A stretch of DNA of 46,879 nt from Alistipes sp. An66 (GTDB taxonomy: Bacteria > Bacteroidota > Bacteroidia > Bacteroidales > Rikenellaceae), in the NCBI RefSeq assembly GCF_002161445.1, contig NZ_NFHT01000021.1, forward strand, positions 1-46,879. The letters run 5' to 3'. Both the position numbers and the translations under genes were made by a program. Positions within the stretch are counted from its first letter, which is position 1. Each line of letters begins with the position of its first letter. Shown piece by piece: positions 7,433 to 16,546 of the stretch. The notes under the pieces were generated by a model. The model was not told where the DNA came from and did not search any database. It saw nothing but the letters and a program-made list of their open reading frames with translations.

Positions 7433-7778
7433 TCAGTTTCTCAATCTCAATACAATTGCCTACAGAACGAAAGCCCAGCAACCAGCTGTAATTAGTACAC
7501 TCGTCTGAAAAAATGAACCACTCATGCAGCATCACCTATGTGTGCTCCACAAGATGACACAAAAGGTCCTCGGTAGCCGAAAGGTAGCAAGCATGATGTT
7601 CGCTTGTTCGAAAAGCGCAGGATCACTTGATTTGGAAATATCCGATTGGGATCCAGGACCAAACAAAAATATAATCTATTGATTTATTTATATTTACACA
7701 CCGTATATTACACACAAAAATCGGCAAAAAAATCCGCAGGTTCGTTTCCAATTCGGTTGCAAAATCAGGAATTTTTCG
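7433..7778. other. gene-free region downstream of toxin gene
   Basis: No open frame or RNA gene is recognised here. The segment is moderately AT-rich. A short match, ACC[A/G]TATATTACACA, recurs at 3124-3138 and 7700-7714, possibly by chance. Confidence 0.4.
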
Positions 7779-7786
7779 TAACTTTG
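7779..7786 (+). promoter_or_regulatory. orphan TAnnTTTG promoter box
   Basis: TAACTTTG matches the Bacteroidota -7 consensus, with a TTG about 20 bases upstream as a possible -33 element. No protein gene follows in the plus direction. A structured segment ending in a strong terminator does, as listed next. Confidence 0.5.
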
Positions 7787-7792
7787 TAACAG

Positions 7793-7990
7793 CCAAGTGA
7801 ATACAAGGGAAAACAGCGAAAATAGGTTGTGGCCTATTCGGTGTATCTGAAAATTTTTACAATCTTAACACGTTGACATATTGACGATTACGATATTGGT
7901 TCAGTTATCGTATTCTCCACTCAAAGGGCCGGAAAGGTTCTGAAATGAGGACCCCCCTGCAAACATCTGTTTGCAGGGGGGGGCGTTTTG
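7793..7990 (+). ncRNA. candidate structured small RNA, about 190 nt
   Basis: Between the promoter box at 7779-7786 and the hairpin at 7952-7981 there is no open reading frame, but there are two clean stem-loops. One is AATAGG/CCTATT (7821-7838). The other is TACGATA/TATCGTA (7889-7912). The third hairpin is the terminator. Promoter, stems and terminator in order suggest a free-standing RNA, perhaps part of the mobile segment. I do not recognise a known RNA family. A leader of a deleted gene is the main alternative. Confidence 0.4.
7952..7990 (+). terminator. very stable 13-bp hairpin terminator
   Basis: CCCCCCTGCAAAC (7952-7964) pairs perfectly with GTTTGCAGGGGGG (7969-7981) around a four-base ATCT loop. 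A short T run follows in CGTTTTGC. The T tract is weak for a canonical terminator, but the stem is exceptionally strong. Confidence 0.6.
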
Positions 7991-8288
7991 CTCCGGAATG
8001 CGAAAAATATCGAAAAACAGATCGCTCATGATCGTAAAGTGCGGACGGCCGTTACAGCGACCGATGACTGCCATCGGAGTTACGGACTGCAAGGTACAAT
8101 AATTCGGGACGACATCCATTACGGGCGGATTACACGGCACCCGGAACCATTCGTCCGAACTCCCGGGGCCCCCGGGGACCGACTCCTGCTCCCCTGCTCC
8201 CGGCAACAGGAGCCGGTCAGCATAAGCGTCAACAACAGTAATCCCGGCCGATTTATCGCCGTATCATCCGTTTCTCTCGTTTCAAAAT
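7991..8288. other. gene-free region beyond the sulfatase 3' end
   Basis: No gene is supported. It contains GC-rich inverted segments, such as the palindrome around CCCCGGGGGCCCCGGG at 8164-8180, downstream of the minus-strand sulfatase stop. These may form its 3' end. Confidence 0.4.
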
Positions 8289-9830
8289 CTATTTCAGCGG
8301 CTCCTCCTCCACCGCGGGCTTGTAGTAGTCGCCGACGATCGACAGAAACGACGCTTTGAGACGCTCCACCTCCTCGGAATGCTCCGCAGCAAGGTCGCTC
8401 TGCTGTCCGCGGTCCGCCGTGAGGTCATAAAGCCGCCACGAGGGGCCATTGCCCAGCTCGTTCTTCGTGATGTTCCGCTCCGGACCCTCGTAGGGCGGGA
8501 TCAGCGCATATTGCCCGCTGCGGTAGGCCAGCTTGCCCTGCGCTTCGAGCACCAGATCCTCACGTCCGGCATCGGTTTTTCCGAGCAGAACATCCAGATA
8601 GTCCCGGCTGTCGAGCCCCTCCGGAACCTCTCCTCCGACGAGCTTGCCCAGCGATGCAAAAAAGTCAAGCTGCGAAACCAGCGCCGGCGAGACCTTCGAG
8701 GCGATGTGGCCTTTCCAGCAGACGATCATCGGGACGTGCGTGCCGCCGTCGTAGAGGCTGTATTTCCCGCCGCGCGTCCCGGCCTTCGGGTCGTGGTCGC
8801 CCAAACGCTCCTCGGCATCGTCGTAGTAGCCGTCGTTGATCACCGGGCCGTTGTCCGAGGTGAAGATCACCAACGTGTTCTCCAACAGCCCCTTCTCTTC
8901 GAGGTGGGCGATCACCTCACCCACGCACCAGTCGGCCTCGACCACGGCATCGCCGCGCGGCCCCAGGTCGGTCTTGCCCACGAACCGGGCATGCGGAGCC
9001 CGCGGCACGTGCGGCTGGTGCAGCCCGTAGTAGAGGAAGAAGGGTTTTTCAGAGGATTGCCGGTCGAGGAAGTTCTCCACTTCGGCAACGAAATAGTCGG
9101 CCATCTCCTCATCGACCCAGCGGGCCTTCTCTCCGCCCTTCATGAAGCCGATGCGCGGGATGCCGTTGACGATCGAGCAGTTGTGCCCGTGGTGCCACTT
9201 CATTTTCAGCATCTCGGGGTTGGTCAGGGCCGTGGGTTCACCCTCGAAGTTCTTCTCATAGTCAACCTGGATCGGATCCTCGGGATCGAGTCCCTCGACA
9301 AGTCCGTTCTTCACGTAGACGGTCGGCACGCGGTCGTTCGTCGCCGCGATCAGGTTCGTATAGTCGAAGCCCACGGTGTTGGCGCTCGGCGTGATCTCGC
9401 GGTTCCAGTCGACGTTGCCGTCGCCCATGCCCAGGTGCCACTTGCCGATGGCCGCCGTGTTGTAGCCCGCCGCCTGCATCATCTTCGGAAGGGTCGGGAT
9501 GTCGGTGGGGATCAGCAGCGGGGCGTCGCCCGGGAGGATCTTGGCGTCGGCATTCCGCCACGGGTAGAGGCCCGTGAACAGGGCGTAGCGGCTCGGAGTC
9601 GAGGTGGCCGAGGTGGCGTAGCCGTTCTCGAAGCGGATACCCTGCGAGGCCAGCGAGTCGATGTGCGGCGTCTGGATGGCCGTACCTCCGTAGGCGCCCA
9701 AATCGCCCATGCCGAGGTCGTCGGCCACGATCAGCAGGATGTTCGGCCGCGTGGGCTCCTGGGGGTGTTCGCTGCACGAGGCCGCCAGAGCCAAAGGCGG
9801 CAGGGCATAAAGCAGATGGTTGCGATTCAT
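8289..9830 (-). CDS. secreted Ser-type arylsulfatase (S1 family) lipoprotein
   Basis: This 513-residue protein is a sulfatase that should remove sulfate esters from glycans. The N-terminus MNRNHLLYALPPLALAASC is a type II (lipoprotein) signal, so it is periplasmic or surface-attached. ILLIVADDLGMGDLGAYGG supplies the metal-binding DD (37-38). STPSR at 77-81 is the sulfatase signature with Ser77 as formylglycine precursor, so activation needs an anaerobic sulfatase-maturating enzyme. None is encoded in this window. FTSDNGP around the second metal site is present. The protein has full family length. It lies 10 bases downstream of the GH110 remnant and probably shares a transcript with the HTCS. 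Position and stereochemistry of the sulfate removed cannot be read from the sequence. Confidence 0.92.
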   Translation of the reverse strand: MNRNHLLYALPPLALAASCSEHPQEPTRPNILLIVADDLGMGDLGAYGGTAIQTPHIDSLASQGIRFENGYATSATSTPSRYALFTGLYPWRNADAKILPGDAPLLIPTDIPTLPKMMQAAGYNTAAIGKWHLGMGDGNVDWNREITPSANTVGFDYTNLIAATNDRVPTVYVKNGLVEGLDPEDPIQVDYEKNFEGEPTALTNPEMLKMKWHHGHNCSIVNGIPRIGFMKGGEKARWVDEEMADYFVAEVENFLDRQSSEKPFFLYYGLHQPHVPRAPHARFVGKTDLGPRGDAVVEADWCVGEVIAHLEEKGLLENTLVIFTSDNGPVINDGYYDDAEERLGDHDPKAGTRGGKYSLYDGGTHVPMIVCWKGHIASKVSPALVSQLDFFASLGKLVGGEVPEGLDSRDYLDVLLGKTDAGREDLVLEAQGKLAYRSGQYALIPPYEGPERNITKNELGNGPSWRLYDLTADRGQQSDLAAEHSEEVERLKASFLSIVGDYYKPAVEEEPLK

Positions 9831-9840
9831 AGGTTCAGAG

Positions 9841-10506
9841 TTATTGGATGGTTTGGGTAAATTTCTCTTTTCCGTCGTACGTGTTTCCCCCGATCGTCAC
9901 GTTCCGGTTGTGCCTCAACAGCAGCACGGGGCGTTCGGGACTGATCGGAGCCCAGGTATCGGTCCGCTCCATGCGGTTGTTGCGGAACACCAGCCCGTCC
10001 ACATACTCGGCATCGAGGATGTTGCTGTCGAAGGTGCGGAACAGGTTCCCCTCGATCCGGATGTTGCGGTGCATGATCCCGTCCGGGAAGCGTTTCTCCC
10101 GCGAGTTGCCGACCGTAATCACACCGAACTTTCCGCCGCCCGACACGCACTCCTCGAAGCGGTTGTCCGCGATCTCCACGTCATCCACGGCTCCCGACTC
10201 GTACCAGAAAGACATATCGGTCTTGACGAGGATTGCCGCCATCATCGACGAGAAGAGATTGTTGCGGACAACGACCCGCCCCGGTGTCTTGATGACCAGG
10301 TTCCGGGCCCTGTGGTTGCGAAAGATAGTGTTTTTTACGATATATTCCTCCGTATTCCACGTTTTATTTTCCAAAATATCCCCGACATCGAGCCCCTCCG
10401 GCAACGGTGTTGCGAAGGTGAGCGTCAGATGGATGACGAACGCCGAACCCTGCCCGATGGCATACGCCGGAACCGACCTGCCGGTGCAACTCCGCAAGAA
10501 GTTCAA
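9841..10506 (-). pseudogene. C-terminal remnant of a GH110-like beta-helix gene
   Basis: The open frame of 221 codons has no ATG at its 5' end (first possible start TTG at 10506). It matches only the C-terminal third of the two GH110-like proteins encoded at 14670 and 16547. Shared landmarks are GDILEN, ARNLVIKTPGRVVVRNNLF, WYESGAVDDVEIADNRFEE and HRNIRIEGNLFRTFDS. The N-terminal two thirds, with the predicted catalytic aspartates, are absent. The junction lies directly behind the HTCS stop codon (10516), pointing to a deletion that fused the two genes' ends. If translated it would have no catalytic site. Confidence 0.8.
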
Positions 10507-10515
10507 CCCGCACGG

Positions 10516-13500
10516 CTACGATTGGGTATGCGTCCGCTTGTATTCGCTCGGAGAGACCCCGTAATACTCCTTGAACTGACGACTGAAATGATTTGGATTG
10601 CAATATCCCAGCCGGTAGGAGATCTCCGACGAGGTTTTGTCCGTCGTTTGGAGCAGTTTCGCTGCTTCGCGCATCTTGATTTGCAGAATAAATACCGAAG
10701 GGGTCTGATCGAACAGGCGCTTCATGTTCAGATACAGCTGCGTGCGGCTCACGTTCACGTGCTGCGCCAGATCGTTGACCGACAGATTCGGATCGTCCAG
10801 ATGGCCGTAAACGTAGTTCGTAACCGAAAGGATGAAGCGCTCGTCGGTACTGTTCATCTCGCCGGTCGGAACTCCTGCGCTCCCCGCCGCCAGGTAGTAG
10901 TCCCGCAGCACGTCCTTCGTGCGCAGCAGGTTGTTCAGTTGCAGGAACAGCTCCTGCAAGTTGATCGGTTTCTGGAACATCGCATCGGCTCCGCACTGCA
11001 ACGCCCGAATCCGGTTCTCGCCCGAGAACTCGAAACTTTCCAGAATCACCGGGATGTGGCGCGTGCGGTTCGACTGCTTGATCATCGCACACAGATCCGC
11101 GCCGCTCGTGCCCGACAGCTGCATGTCGCAGATGACCACGTCGATATTCTGGGATTTGAGCAGCAACAGCGCCTCGTCGGCCGTCGCTGCACTCGACACA
11201 TGGAAATGCTTCTGCAAACGTTTGGCCAGCACCCGCTTGGAGTCCGCATCGTTCTCGACGAGCAGGATCCGGAATTTCCGATGTCCTCCGGCATCGAGAA
11301 AACAGGGTTGCGATGCCTCCTCGAAACCGATCGTATGATCCACGATCCGGTCGACGATCCCCGTCGTGACACCCGGACGTTCGGTCACCGACCCGTCGTC
11401 CGGAACGACCGGAATCTCGATCCGGAACAGGTTGCCCTGTTGCGGAACCGCCTCGACCGAAAGCCGCATGTCGAACAGCTGCGCAATGCTCTTGACCAGA
11501 GCCAGCCCGATCCCGCTCTCCGGCAACCCTCCGGCATCATAGGAGCGGGAAACGGCCTGACGCTGCTCCTCGTTCATGCAGGGACCGCTGTTGAAGAGCT
11601 CGATCACGGCCCGCTCTCCGTCGACCGCAAGCCGCAGCCGGCACTCGCCGCCTGTCTGGACCGATCTGAACGTATAGCCCAGCAGGTTGCCCAGCATCAT
11701 CTCCATCTTCGCCGCATCGAACAACATCGGCAGGCTCCCGACCTCGGAATGGAATCCGTGCACGATCTGCTTGCGGTCGTAAAGGGGCTCGAAACTCCGA
11801 TATATGCCGTCGAGGAAGGGTACGAAGTCGTATTTGCGGATCGAGAGCGCGATGTTCCGCGATTCGATATTGCGGAAATCCTGCAACTGATCGACCAGGA
11901 AGCCGAGCCGTTCGATATTACGCCGGAAGATCTCCGGATCGCTGCCGGGATCTCCGCACGGAGCAGGGAGCACGGAGTCCTGCAAGGTCGAAAGCACCGA
12001 CAGCGGCGTTTTGAACTCGTAGGTGATGAAACTGAAAAAATCGAGTTTCAGGGCGTTGATCCGCGATCGCGTCTCCTGCTCCCGGCGCGCCTTCTCGACA
12101 AGCGAACGGGCGAAACGCTGCCGCCGGAGCAGCCGCACGAACTGCCAGGCCACAAGCCCCAGCACGACGACATACAAACCGATCATCGGCCCGCTCAACA
12201 GCACCGGAGGCCGGACCCGGACGGCGATCCGCCGCTCTTCGAGCAGGGTCCCGTCATCGGCCACAAGACGCACCGAGAGCAGGTAACGACCCGTCGCCAA
12301 GCCCGTATAGGAGATCTCCTGCCGGGGCCCCAGTTCATACCAGTTGTCATCGAAATTCTCCAACCGGTAGAGGCATGCATAGGACGACGTACGGAAAACG
12401 TCGTAGTCGACCACCGAGACCTCGAAGGTCACGAACGTCTGGTCGTGGGCCAGGGTGATCTCCCCGGTCTCGTTGAGCGGACGGTCCAGCACGCCGTCGC
12501 CCACCGGCACCGGACGGTCGGCGAGTTTCAACCCGGAGAGGAACAGGGTCACCGGCTGCTGGGGTCGGTTTTCCAACATCGCAGGCCGGAAACAGACCAG
12601 CCCGTTTGTCGTTCCGAAGCAGATTCCGCCGTCCGGCCCGACGTAGGCCGAACGGACGTTGAATTCGTTGGTTCCCATTCCCTTTGCGAGGCTGTAACGG
12701 CGCAGCCCTCCGAGGGAATCCAATCGGAGCAGGTCATTGCCCGCCGCCAGCCACAGATGACCGTCCGCATCGCCGCGCATGCCGGCAATACCGCCGTTGA
12801 TCTTCGGATGGCCCTGCACCACCGGAGCGAAGTGCCCGGACTCGAAGCGCCACACTTCCCCTTTGGTCGTTCCCAGCCACAACCGACCCGAGGCGTCCAT
12901 CCATCCGCACTGAAAATAGGGTGTGATCCCCTCCGACTCGGGTACCGTGTATTCGGAAACCCGCCCCGAGGCCCGATCGAAACAGACGACCGACTTGAAA
13001 TTGACGAAACAGACCGTATCGCCGTGCGTGAAGACGTCGTAGAAGGCGAAATCCTCCGACCCGCATCCGCACAGCACCGAAAAGTCGTCGGTGGCATAGC
13101 GGTAGACGTCGATGCCCTTCTCGTGCGCCACGAACATCGTATCCGCATTCAGCGGACACAGCGCCAGAACGTTGCTTCCCGAAAGCGATCCGGGACGATC
13201 GGCACGGCGCGTGTAGTGGCGGACCGAGCCGTCCGCCCGGAACCGGTAGAGCCCGCTGGACAACGACCCGGCCCAGAGATTTCCGCGCCGATCCTGCCGT
13301 AAGGCGAGGATGTTGTCGTTGATGCCGCGGGTCGTGCTCGAAATGCGCCGGATGAGGTTGCCCGAAGGATCCAGCACGTCGATTCCCGTGCTGTTGGTCG
13401 CCACCCACCAGTTACCCCGTTCGTCGCGCAGGATGCCGTTCGCCGTCACGTTCCGGGAGCGGTGCGTCCCGGCCGATCCGAGCGTATGGCACTCGACGCC

Positions 13501-14463
13501 GGATTCGAGTTCGCCGATCGAAAAGAGTCCGGCGAAATAGGTCCCCAGCAGCATGTCCTGACGCCGGGTCCGGAAGATGGCGACCACCGTGTTCAGAACC
13601 GCGTTGTCGTTGTGTTCGCAGACGTAGTTGCAGAAAAAGTCGTTGTTGTAGTCGTAGACCGAAACGCCGTTGTTGTGGCCGATCCAGAGGCGGTCGTAAC
13701 GATCTTCGTTCATGCTGCCGATATTCTCGATCTCCGGAACCCCGAAACGGGCGGCGATCGGTTCGCGGCGGAACTCATCCTTCGTCCGGTTGTAGCGGTA
13801 GAGGCCGTCCTTGACGGTTCCGACCCAGACGCACCCCTTCGAATCGGCGTAGAGCTGGACACCGACCAGCGGAGAGCGGTCGACACTCGACAGTTTGTAG
13901 GTCGCGGCAACCCCGAACGAGCGGTCGATCCGATAGACCCGGTCCTTCGACAGGCCCCACAACTGTCCGAACTTGTCGCAGCACATGTATTCGTAGGGCG
14001 TACCGTCGGCGACGAGCGTCAGCCGGTCGCCGTCGCAGCGAAAAATCCGGTTCAGGGTTTTGAGCAGCACCGTACTGTCGACTTGCAGAATCGTACGGAC
14101 ATATCCCACATCGCGGTCGTTCCACGTCAGGCGCGAAAAACGGCCGCTCGCATAGTCGTAGGCTTCGACGAAAAGCGTCGTTCCGACGAGGATCCGATCG
14201 CCCGCATCGTGGAGCGAACAGATTTCCAGCCCGGCATAGGGTTCGATCTTTTTCAGCGAACGGCTGTCGTAAATATCGAGTCCTTGGGAAGTTCCGACCC
14301 AGATCCGGCCGTAGCGGTCGTCGCTCAACGCCGTGATGCGATTGCTCGAAAGCCCGTCGTTCTTGCTCAAATGTTCGTAGTTCCAGATCTCGCCTTCGTG
14401 TTGCGCACAGACGGGCAGAAGGCGGAGGAGCAGACAGAGAAAAAGGGCCGAAAAGTGTTTCAT
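10516..14463 (-). CDS. hybrid two-component (HTCS) regulator with Tyr replacing the phospho-His
   Basis: This 1315-residue regulator would normally sense a periplasmic glycan and activate its PUL. Order of parts: signal peptide (MKHFSALFLCLLLRLLPVCA), two beta-propeller halves with repeated IWVGT/LWAGS-type motifs (about 30-640), a Y_Y_Y domain (about 660-745), a membrane helix near 755-780, a histidine-kinase-like region, a receiver, and a C-terminal AraC HTH (about 1215-1310). The dimerisation box reads FITYEFKTPLS, so Tyr815 stands where the phospho-accepting His is expected. The ATP-binding G1 box is also degraded (LFNSGPC), while GIGLALV is kept. The receiver keeps Asp1113 (VVICDMQLS) and a Lys in QKPINL, but its Thr/Ser switch region is changed. 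Regulation by ligand-driven conformational change is one possibility. It is divergent from the enzyme operon. Confidence 0.93.
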   Translation of the reverse strand: MKHFSALFLCLLLRLLPVCAQHEGEIWNYEHLSKNDGLSSNRITALSDDRYGRIWVGTSQGLDIYDSRSLKKIEPYAGLEICSLHDAGDRILVGTTLFVEAYDYASGRFSRLTWNDRDVGYVRTILQVDSTVLLKTLNRIFRCDGDRLTLVADGTPYEYMCCDKFGQLWGLSKDRVYRIDRSFGVAATYKLSSVDRSPLVGVQLYADSKGCVWVGTVKDGLYRYNRTKDEFRREPIAARFGVPEIENIGSMNEDRYDRLWIGHNNGVSVYDYNNDFFCNYVCEHNDNAVLNTVVAIFRTRRQDMLLGTYFAGLFSIGELESGVECHTLGSAGTHRSRNVTANGILRDERGNWWVATNSTGIDVLDPSGNLIRRISSTTRGINDNILALRQDRRGNLWAGSLSSGLYRFRADGSVRHYTRRADRPGSLSGSNVLALCPLNADTMFVAHEKGIDVYRYATDDFSVLCGCGSEDFAFYDVFTHGDTVCFVNFKSVVCFDRASGRVSEYTVPESEGITPYFQCGWMDASGRLWLGTTKGEVWRFESGHFAPVVQGHPKINGGIAGMRGDADGHLWLAAGNDLLRLDSLGGLRRYSLAKGMGTNEFNVRSAYVGPDGGICFGTTNGLVCFRPAMLENRPQQPVTLFLSGLKLADRPVPVGDGVLDRPLNETGEITLAHDQTFVTFEVSVVDYDVFRTSSYACLYRLENFDDNWYELGPRQEISYTGLATGRYLLSVRLVADDGTLLEERRIAVRVRPPVLLSGPMIGLYVVVLGLVAWQFVRLLRRQRFARSLVEKARREQETRSRINALKLDFFSFITYEFKTPLSVLSTLQDSVLPAPCGDPGSDPEIFRRNIERLGFLVDQLQDFRNIESRNIALSIRKYDFVPFLDGIYRSFEPLYDRKQIVHGFHSEVGSLPMLFDAAKMEMMLGNLLGYTFRSVQTGGECRLRLAVDGERAVIELFNSGPCMNEEQRQAVSRSYDAGGLPESGIGLALVKSIAQLFDMRLSVEAVPQQGNLFRIEIPVVPDDGSVTERPGVTTGIVDRIVDHTIGFEEASQPCFLDAGGHRKFRILLVENDADSKRVLAKRLQKHFHVSSAATADEALLLLKSQNIDVVICDMQLSGTSGADLCAMIKQSNRTRHIPVILESFEFSGENRIRALQCGADAMFQKPINLQELFLQLNNLLRTKDVLRDYYLAAGSAGVPTGEMNSTDERFILSVTNYVYGHLDDPNLSVNDLAQHVNVSRTQLYLNMKRLFDQTPSVFILQIKMREAAKLLQTTDKTSSEISYRLGYCNPNHFSRQFKEYYGVSPSEYKRTHTQS

Positions 14464-14497
14464 CCGGTTGGTTTTTCTCGAAAGTTAAGCTATAAAT

Positions 14498-14541
14498 TTG
14501 TATTTTCGCTCATCCGAAGCTTGTATTTTTGTTCACGAAGC
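14498..14541 (+). promoter_or_regulatory. tandem direct repeat, candidate HTCS operator
   Basis: Two head-to-tail copies share TTGTATTTT[C/T]G[C/T]TCA and end in CGAAGC. The first is 23 bases (14498-14520) and the second 21 bases (14521-14541). AraC-type domains usually bind direct repeats spaced by about two helical turns, as here. The position between the regulator and its presumed target operon supports the idea, but binding is inferred. Confidence 0.55.
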
Positions 14542-14636
14542 ATATCTGTTTGTTCAAAACGCACCGCCGAACAAACTCCTAACCGAAGCCGCAATCTTTC
14601 TAAACACCGGGATAGCATGAGCCGCCGGAGTTCTTT

Positions 14637-14644
14637 TAATTTTG
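14637..14644 (+). promoter_or_regulatory. -7 promoter box for GH110/susCD operon
   Basis: TAATTTTG matches TAnnTTTG and lies 25 bases before the ATG of the first enzyme gene. No clear TTTG -33 element is visible at the expected spacing, consistent with an activator-dependent promoter. Confidence 0.45.
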
Positions 14645-14669
14645 TTACAAACAAAACCCCAACCAGACC

Positions 14670-16544
14670 ATGAATTCCACACAGCGCACCCTTCTTTGCT
14701 CGCTGCTCCTGCTGTCGGCCGGACTCTTCGGCCGATGTCCGCACGCCACGGCCGGCAACGCTGGCCGGCGGATCGTCCGCGTCGCCGACTACGGGTTGCA
14801 ACCCGGCACGGGCGAGAACGCGCTTCCGATCATCCGGAAGATCCTCGACGAACACTGCAACGACAAGGCATTGCAGATCCGGTTCGCACCGGGGCGCTAC
14901 GACTTCTTCCCCGATCCGCAGAGACAGGCCGCCGGGCAACCCACCACGGCGCTGAACCTCGAACGGATGCGGAACATCGAAATCGACGGGCAGGGCTGCG
15001 ACTGGATCTTCCACGGGCTGATGAAGCCCCTGCGGCTCATGGAGTCCCGGAACGTCACGATCCGGAACCTGCGGATCGACTGGCAGCACCCCTACAACTC
15101 GCAGGCTACGATCATCCGGGCCACGGATACCTATCTTGATATGGAGATCGACACGCTCCGCTATCCCTACGCCGTACAGGGCGATTCGCTCGTCTTCATC
15201 GGCGAATACGGCATCCAGCGCATCGTTCCCGAATACGCCAATCTCTACGACGGAACGACCCGCGAACTGGTTTATCAGACACGCGACGTACCGCTGGGTC
15301 GGGAGATGTTCCGAGCCCGGGTCTCCGACCTCGGAGGCAACCGCGTGCGGTTCCACTGCCGCCCGGCCATGAAGCCCGATTCCGGAACGGTCATCGTCTT
15401 CCACCACGGACGCTACATCGTCAACGGCATCGAGATCTTCGACAGCGAGCAGGTCCGCATCGAGGAGGTCACCATCCACCATACGTTGAGCTGCGGCGTC
15501 TCCGGCGTCCGCTCGCACGACATCGCGATGATCGGACTCGACATCGTGGCCGACGAGCGTGCCGGACGGATGTTCAGCACCATTGCCGACGCCACCCATT
15601 TCATCGGCTGTACGGGAACGATCCGCTTCGACGGCTGCACGGTCAGCGGTTCGGGCGACGACTTCACCAACGTCCACGGCATGTACGCCCCGGTTACGGA
15701 GGTCTGCGACGAACACACCGTGCGGATCGCCCCCACGGGCCGCGACTCGGGGTTCCGCCCCGGCGAACGGGTCTGGGCGCTCGACACGGCCACCATGCAG
15801 CGCAGCCGCCCGCTGACGGCCGCCGGCACAACTCCGATCGAGGGATCGCACGACTATCTCCTGCACTTCAAGGAGCCCGTCGCCGGGCGGATCGCAGCGG
15901 GGCACATTCTGGAAAACGCCTCGCTCTGCCCGAAGCTGATCGTCCGCAACTGCCGGATGCTCAAACAGAACCGAGGACGGTCGATACTGGTGACAACCCC
16001 CGCCAAAGTACGCATCGAGCACAACTATTTCCGTTCGGCCGGCGCCGCCGTGCTGATCGAAGGCGATACGGAGCTGTGGTTCGAATCCGGCGCCGTCGGG
16101 AATGTGGTCATCCGCGACAACCTCTTCGAGGACTGCTACACCTCGGGCAACAACCTGATCGACGCACCGTGGGGCTGGGGCGAGGGTGTCATCTCGATCT
16201 CGCCCTCCTTCCGGCCGGCAGACGAGACGACCCCTGCCTACCACCGCAACATCCGCATCAAACGCAACACGTTCCGCCATTTCGACTACGCCGTGCTGTT
16301 CGCCCGTTCGGTCGAGGGGCTGACCTTCTCGCGGAACACGCTGGAACGGACCCGCACGTTCAAGCCCTTCTACCGTCCCTGGAACCTCTGTTTGGACGGC
16401 TGCCGCAAAGTCCGGATCGGCCGCAACCGGTTGAGTCCCGACTTCCCGGGACGCAACATCCGCATCGACCACATGCGTGCCTCGGAGATCATACAGCCCG
16501 GGGCCCGAACCTTCGAAATCTTCCACAAACAAACCGACCGATAA
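14670..16544 (+). CDS. GH110-like alpha-1,3-galactosidase, first copy
   Basis: This 624-residue protein has an N-terminal export signal and right-handed parallel beta-helix repeats. The family call rests on overall architecture and on an ADATHF...GDDFTNVHG block. Asp307 and the pair Asp330-Asp331 have the 23-residue spacing I recall for the catalytic aspartates of GH110 enzymes. GH110 enzymes release terminal alpha-1,3-linked galactose, for example from blood-group-B-type or galactan structures. The N-terminal RRIVRVADYGLQPGTGENAL segment is the usual beta-helix cap. First gene of the operon, it ends 2 bases before the second copy. The specific substrate is unknown, and other beta-helix families remain possible. 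Confidence 0.8.
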   Translation: MNSTQRTLLCSLLLLSAGLFGRCPHATAGNAGRRIVRVADYGLQPGTGENALPIIRKILDEHCNDKALQIRFAPGRYDFFPDPQRQAAGQPTTALNLERMRNIEIDGQGCDWIFHGLMKPLRLMESRNVTIRNLRIDWQHPYNSQATIIRATDTYLDMEIDTLRYPYAVQGDSLVFIGEYGIQRIVPEYANLYDGTTRELVYQTRDVPLGREMFRARVSDLGGNRVRFHCRPAMKPDSGTVIVFHHGRYIVNGIEIFDSEQVRIEEVTIHHTLSCGVSGVRSHDIAMIGLDIVADERAGRMFSTIADATHFIGCTGTIRFDGCTVSGSGDDFTNVHGMYAPVTEVCDEHTVRIAPTGRDSGFRPGERVWALDTATMQRSRPLTAAGTTPIEGSHDYLLHFKEPVAGRIAAGHILENASLCPKLIVRNCRMLKQNRGRSILVTTPAKVRIEHNYFRSAGAAVLIEGDTELWFESGAVGNVVIRDNLFEDCYTSGNNLIDAPWGWGEGVISISPSFRPADETTPAYHRNIRIKRNTFRHFDYAVLFARSVEGLTFSRNTLERTRTFKPFYRPWNLCLDGCRKVRIGRNRLSPDFPGRNIRIDHMRASEIIQPGARTFEIFHKQTDR

Positions 16545-16546
16545 CC

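Larger units (their letters stand above)
14464..14669. other. divergent regulatory region of the PUL
   Basis: This 206-base spacer lies between the HTCS and the first GH110-like gene. It holds the tandem repeat at 14498-14541 and several plus-strand TAnnTTTG matches: TAAATTTG at 14493-14500, TATTTTTG within the second repeat, and TAATTTTG at 14637-14644. The last is best placed for the enzyme operon. Confidence 0.6.

Noticed and set aside
3124..7714. ACC[A/G]TATATTACACA shared between 3124-3138 and 7700-7714 as attachment sites of an island
   Set aside because: The match is short with one mismatch in AT-rich DNA, and no integrase or clean boundary supports it.
9820..13302. Open frame of 1160 codons on the plus strand opposite the HTCS
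   Set aside because: It is antisense to a protein with clear propeller, kinase, receiver and AraC parts. The frame has no recognisable content.
16060..16100. tRNA-like TTCGAATCC in the first GH110-like gene
   Set aside because: No acceptor or anticodon stem can be formed around it, and it lies inside an intact coding sequence.
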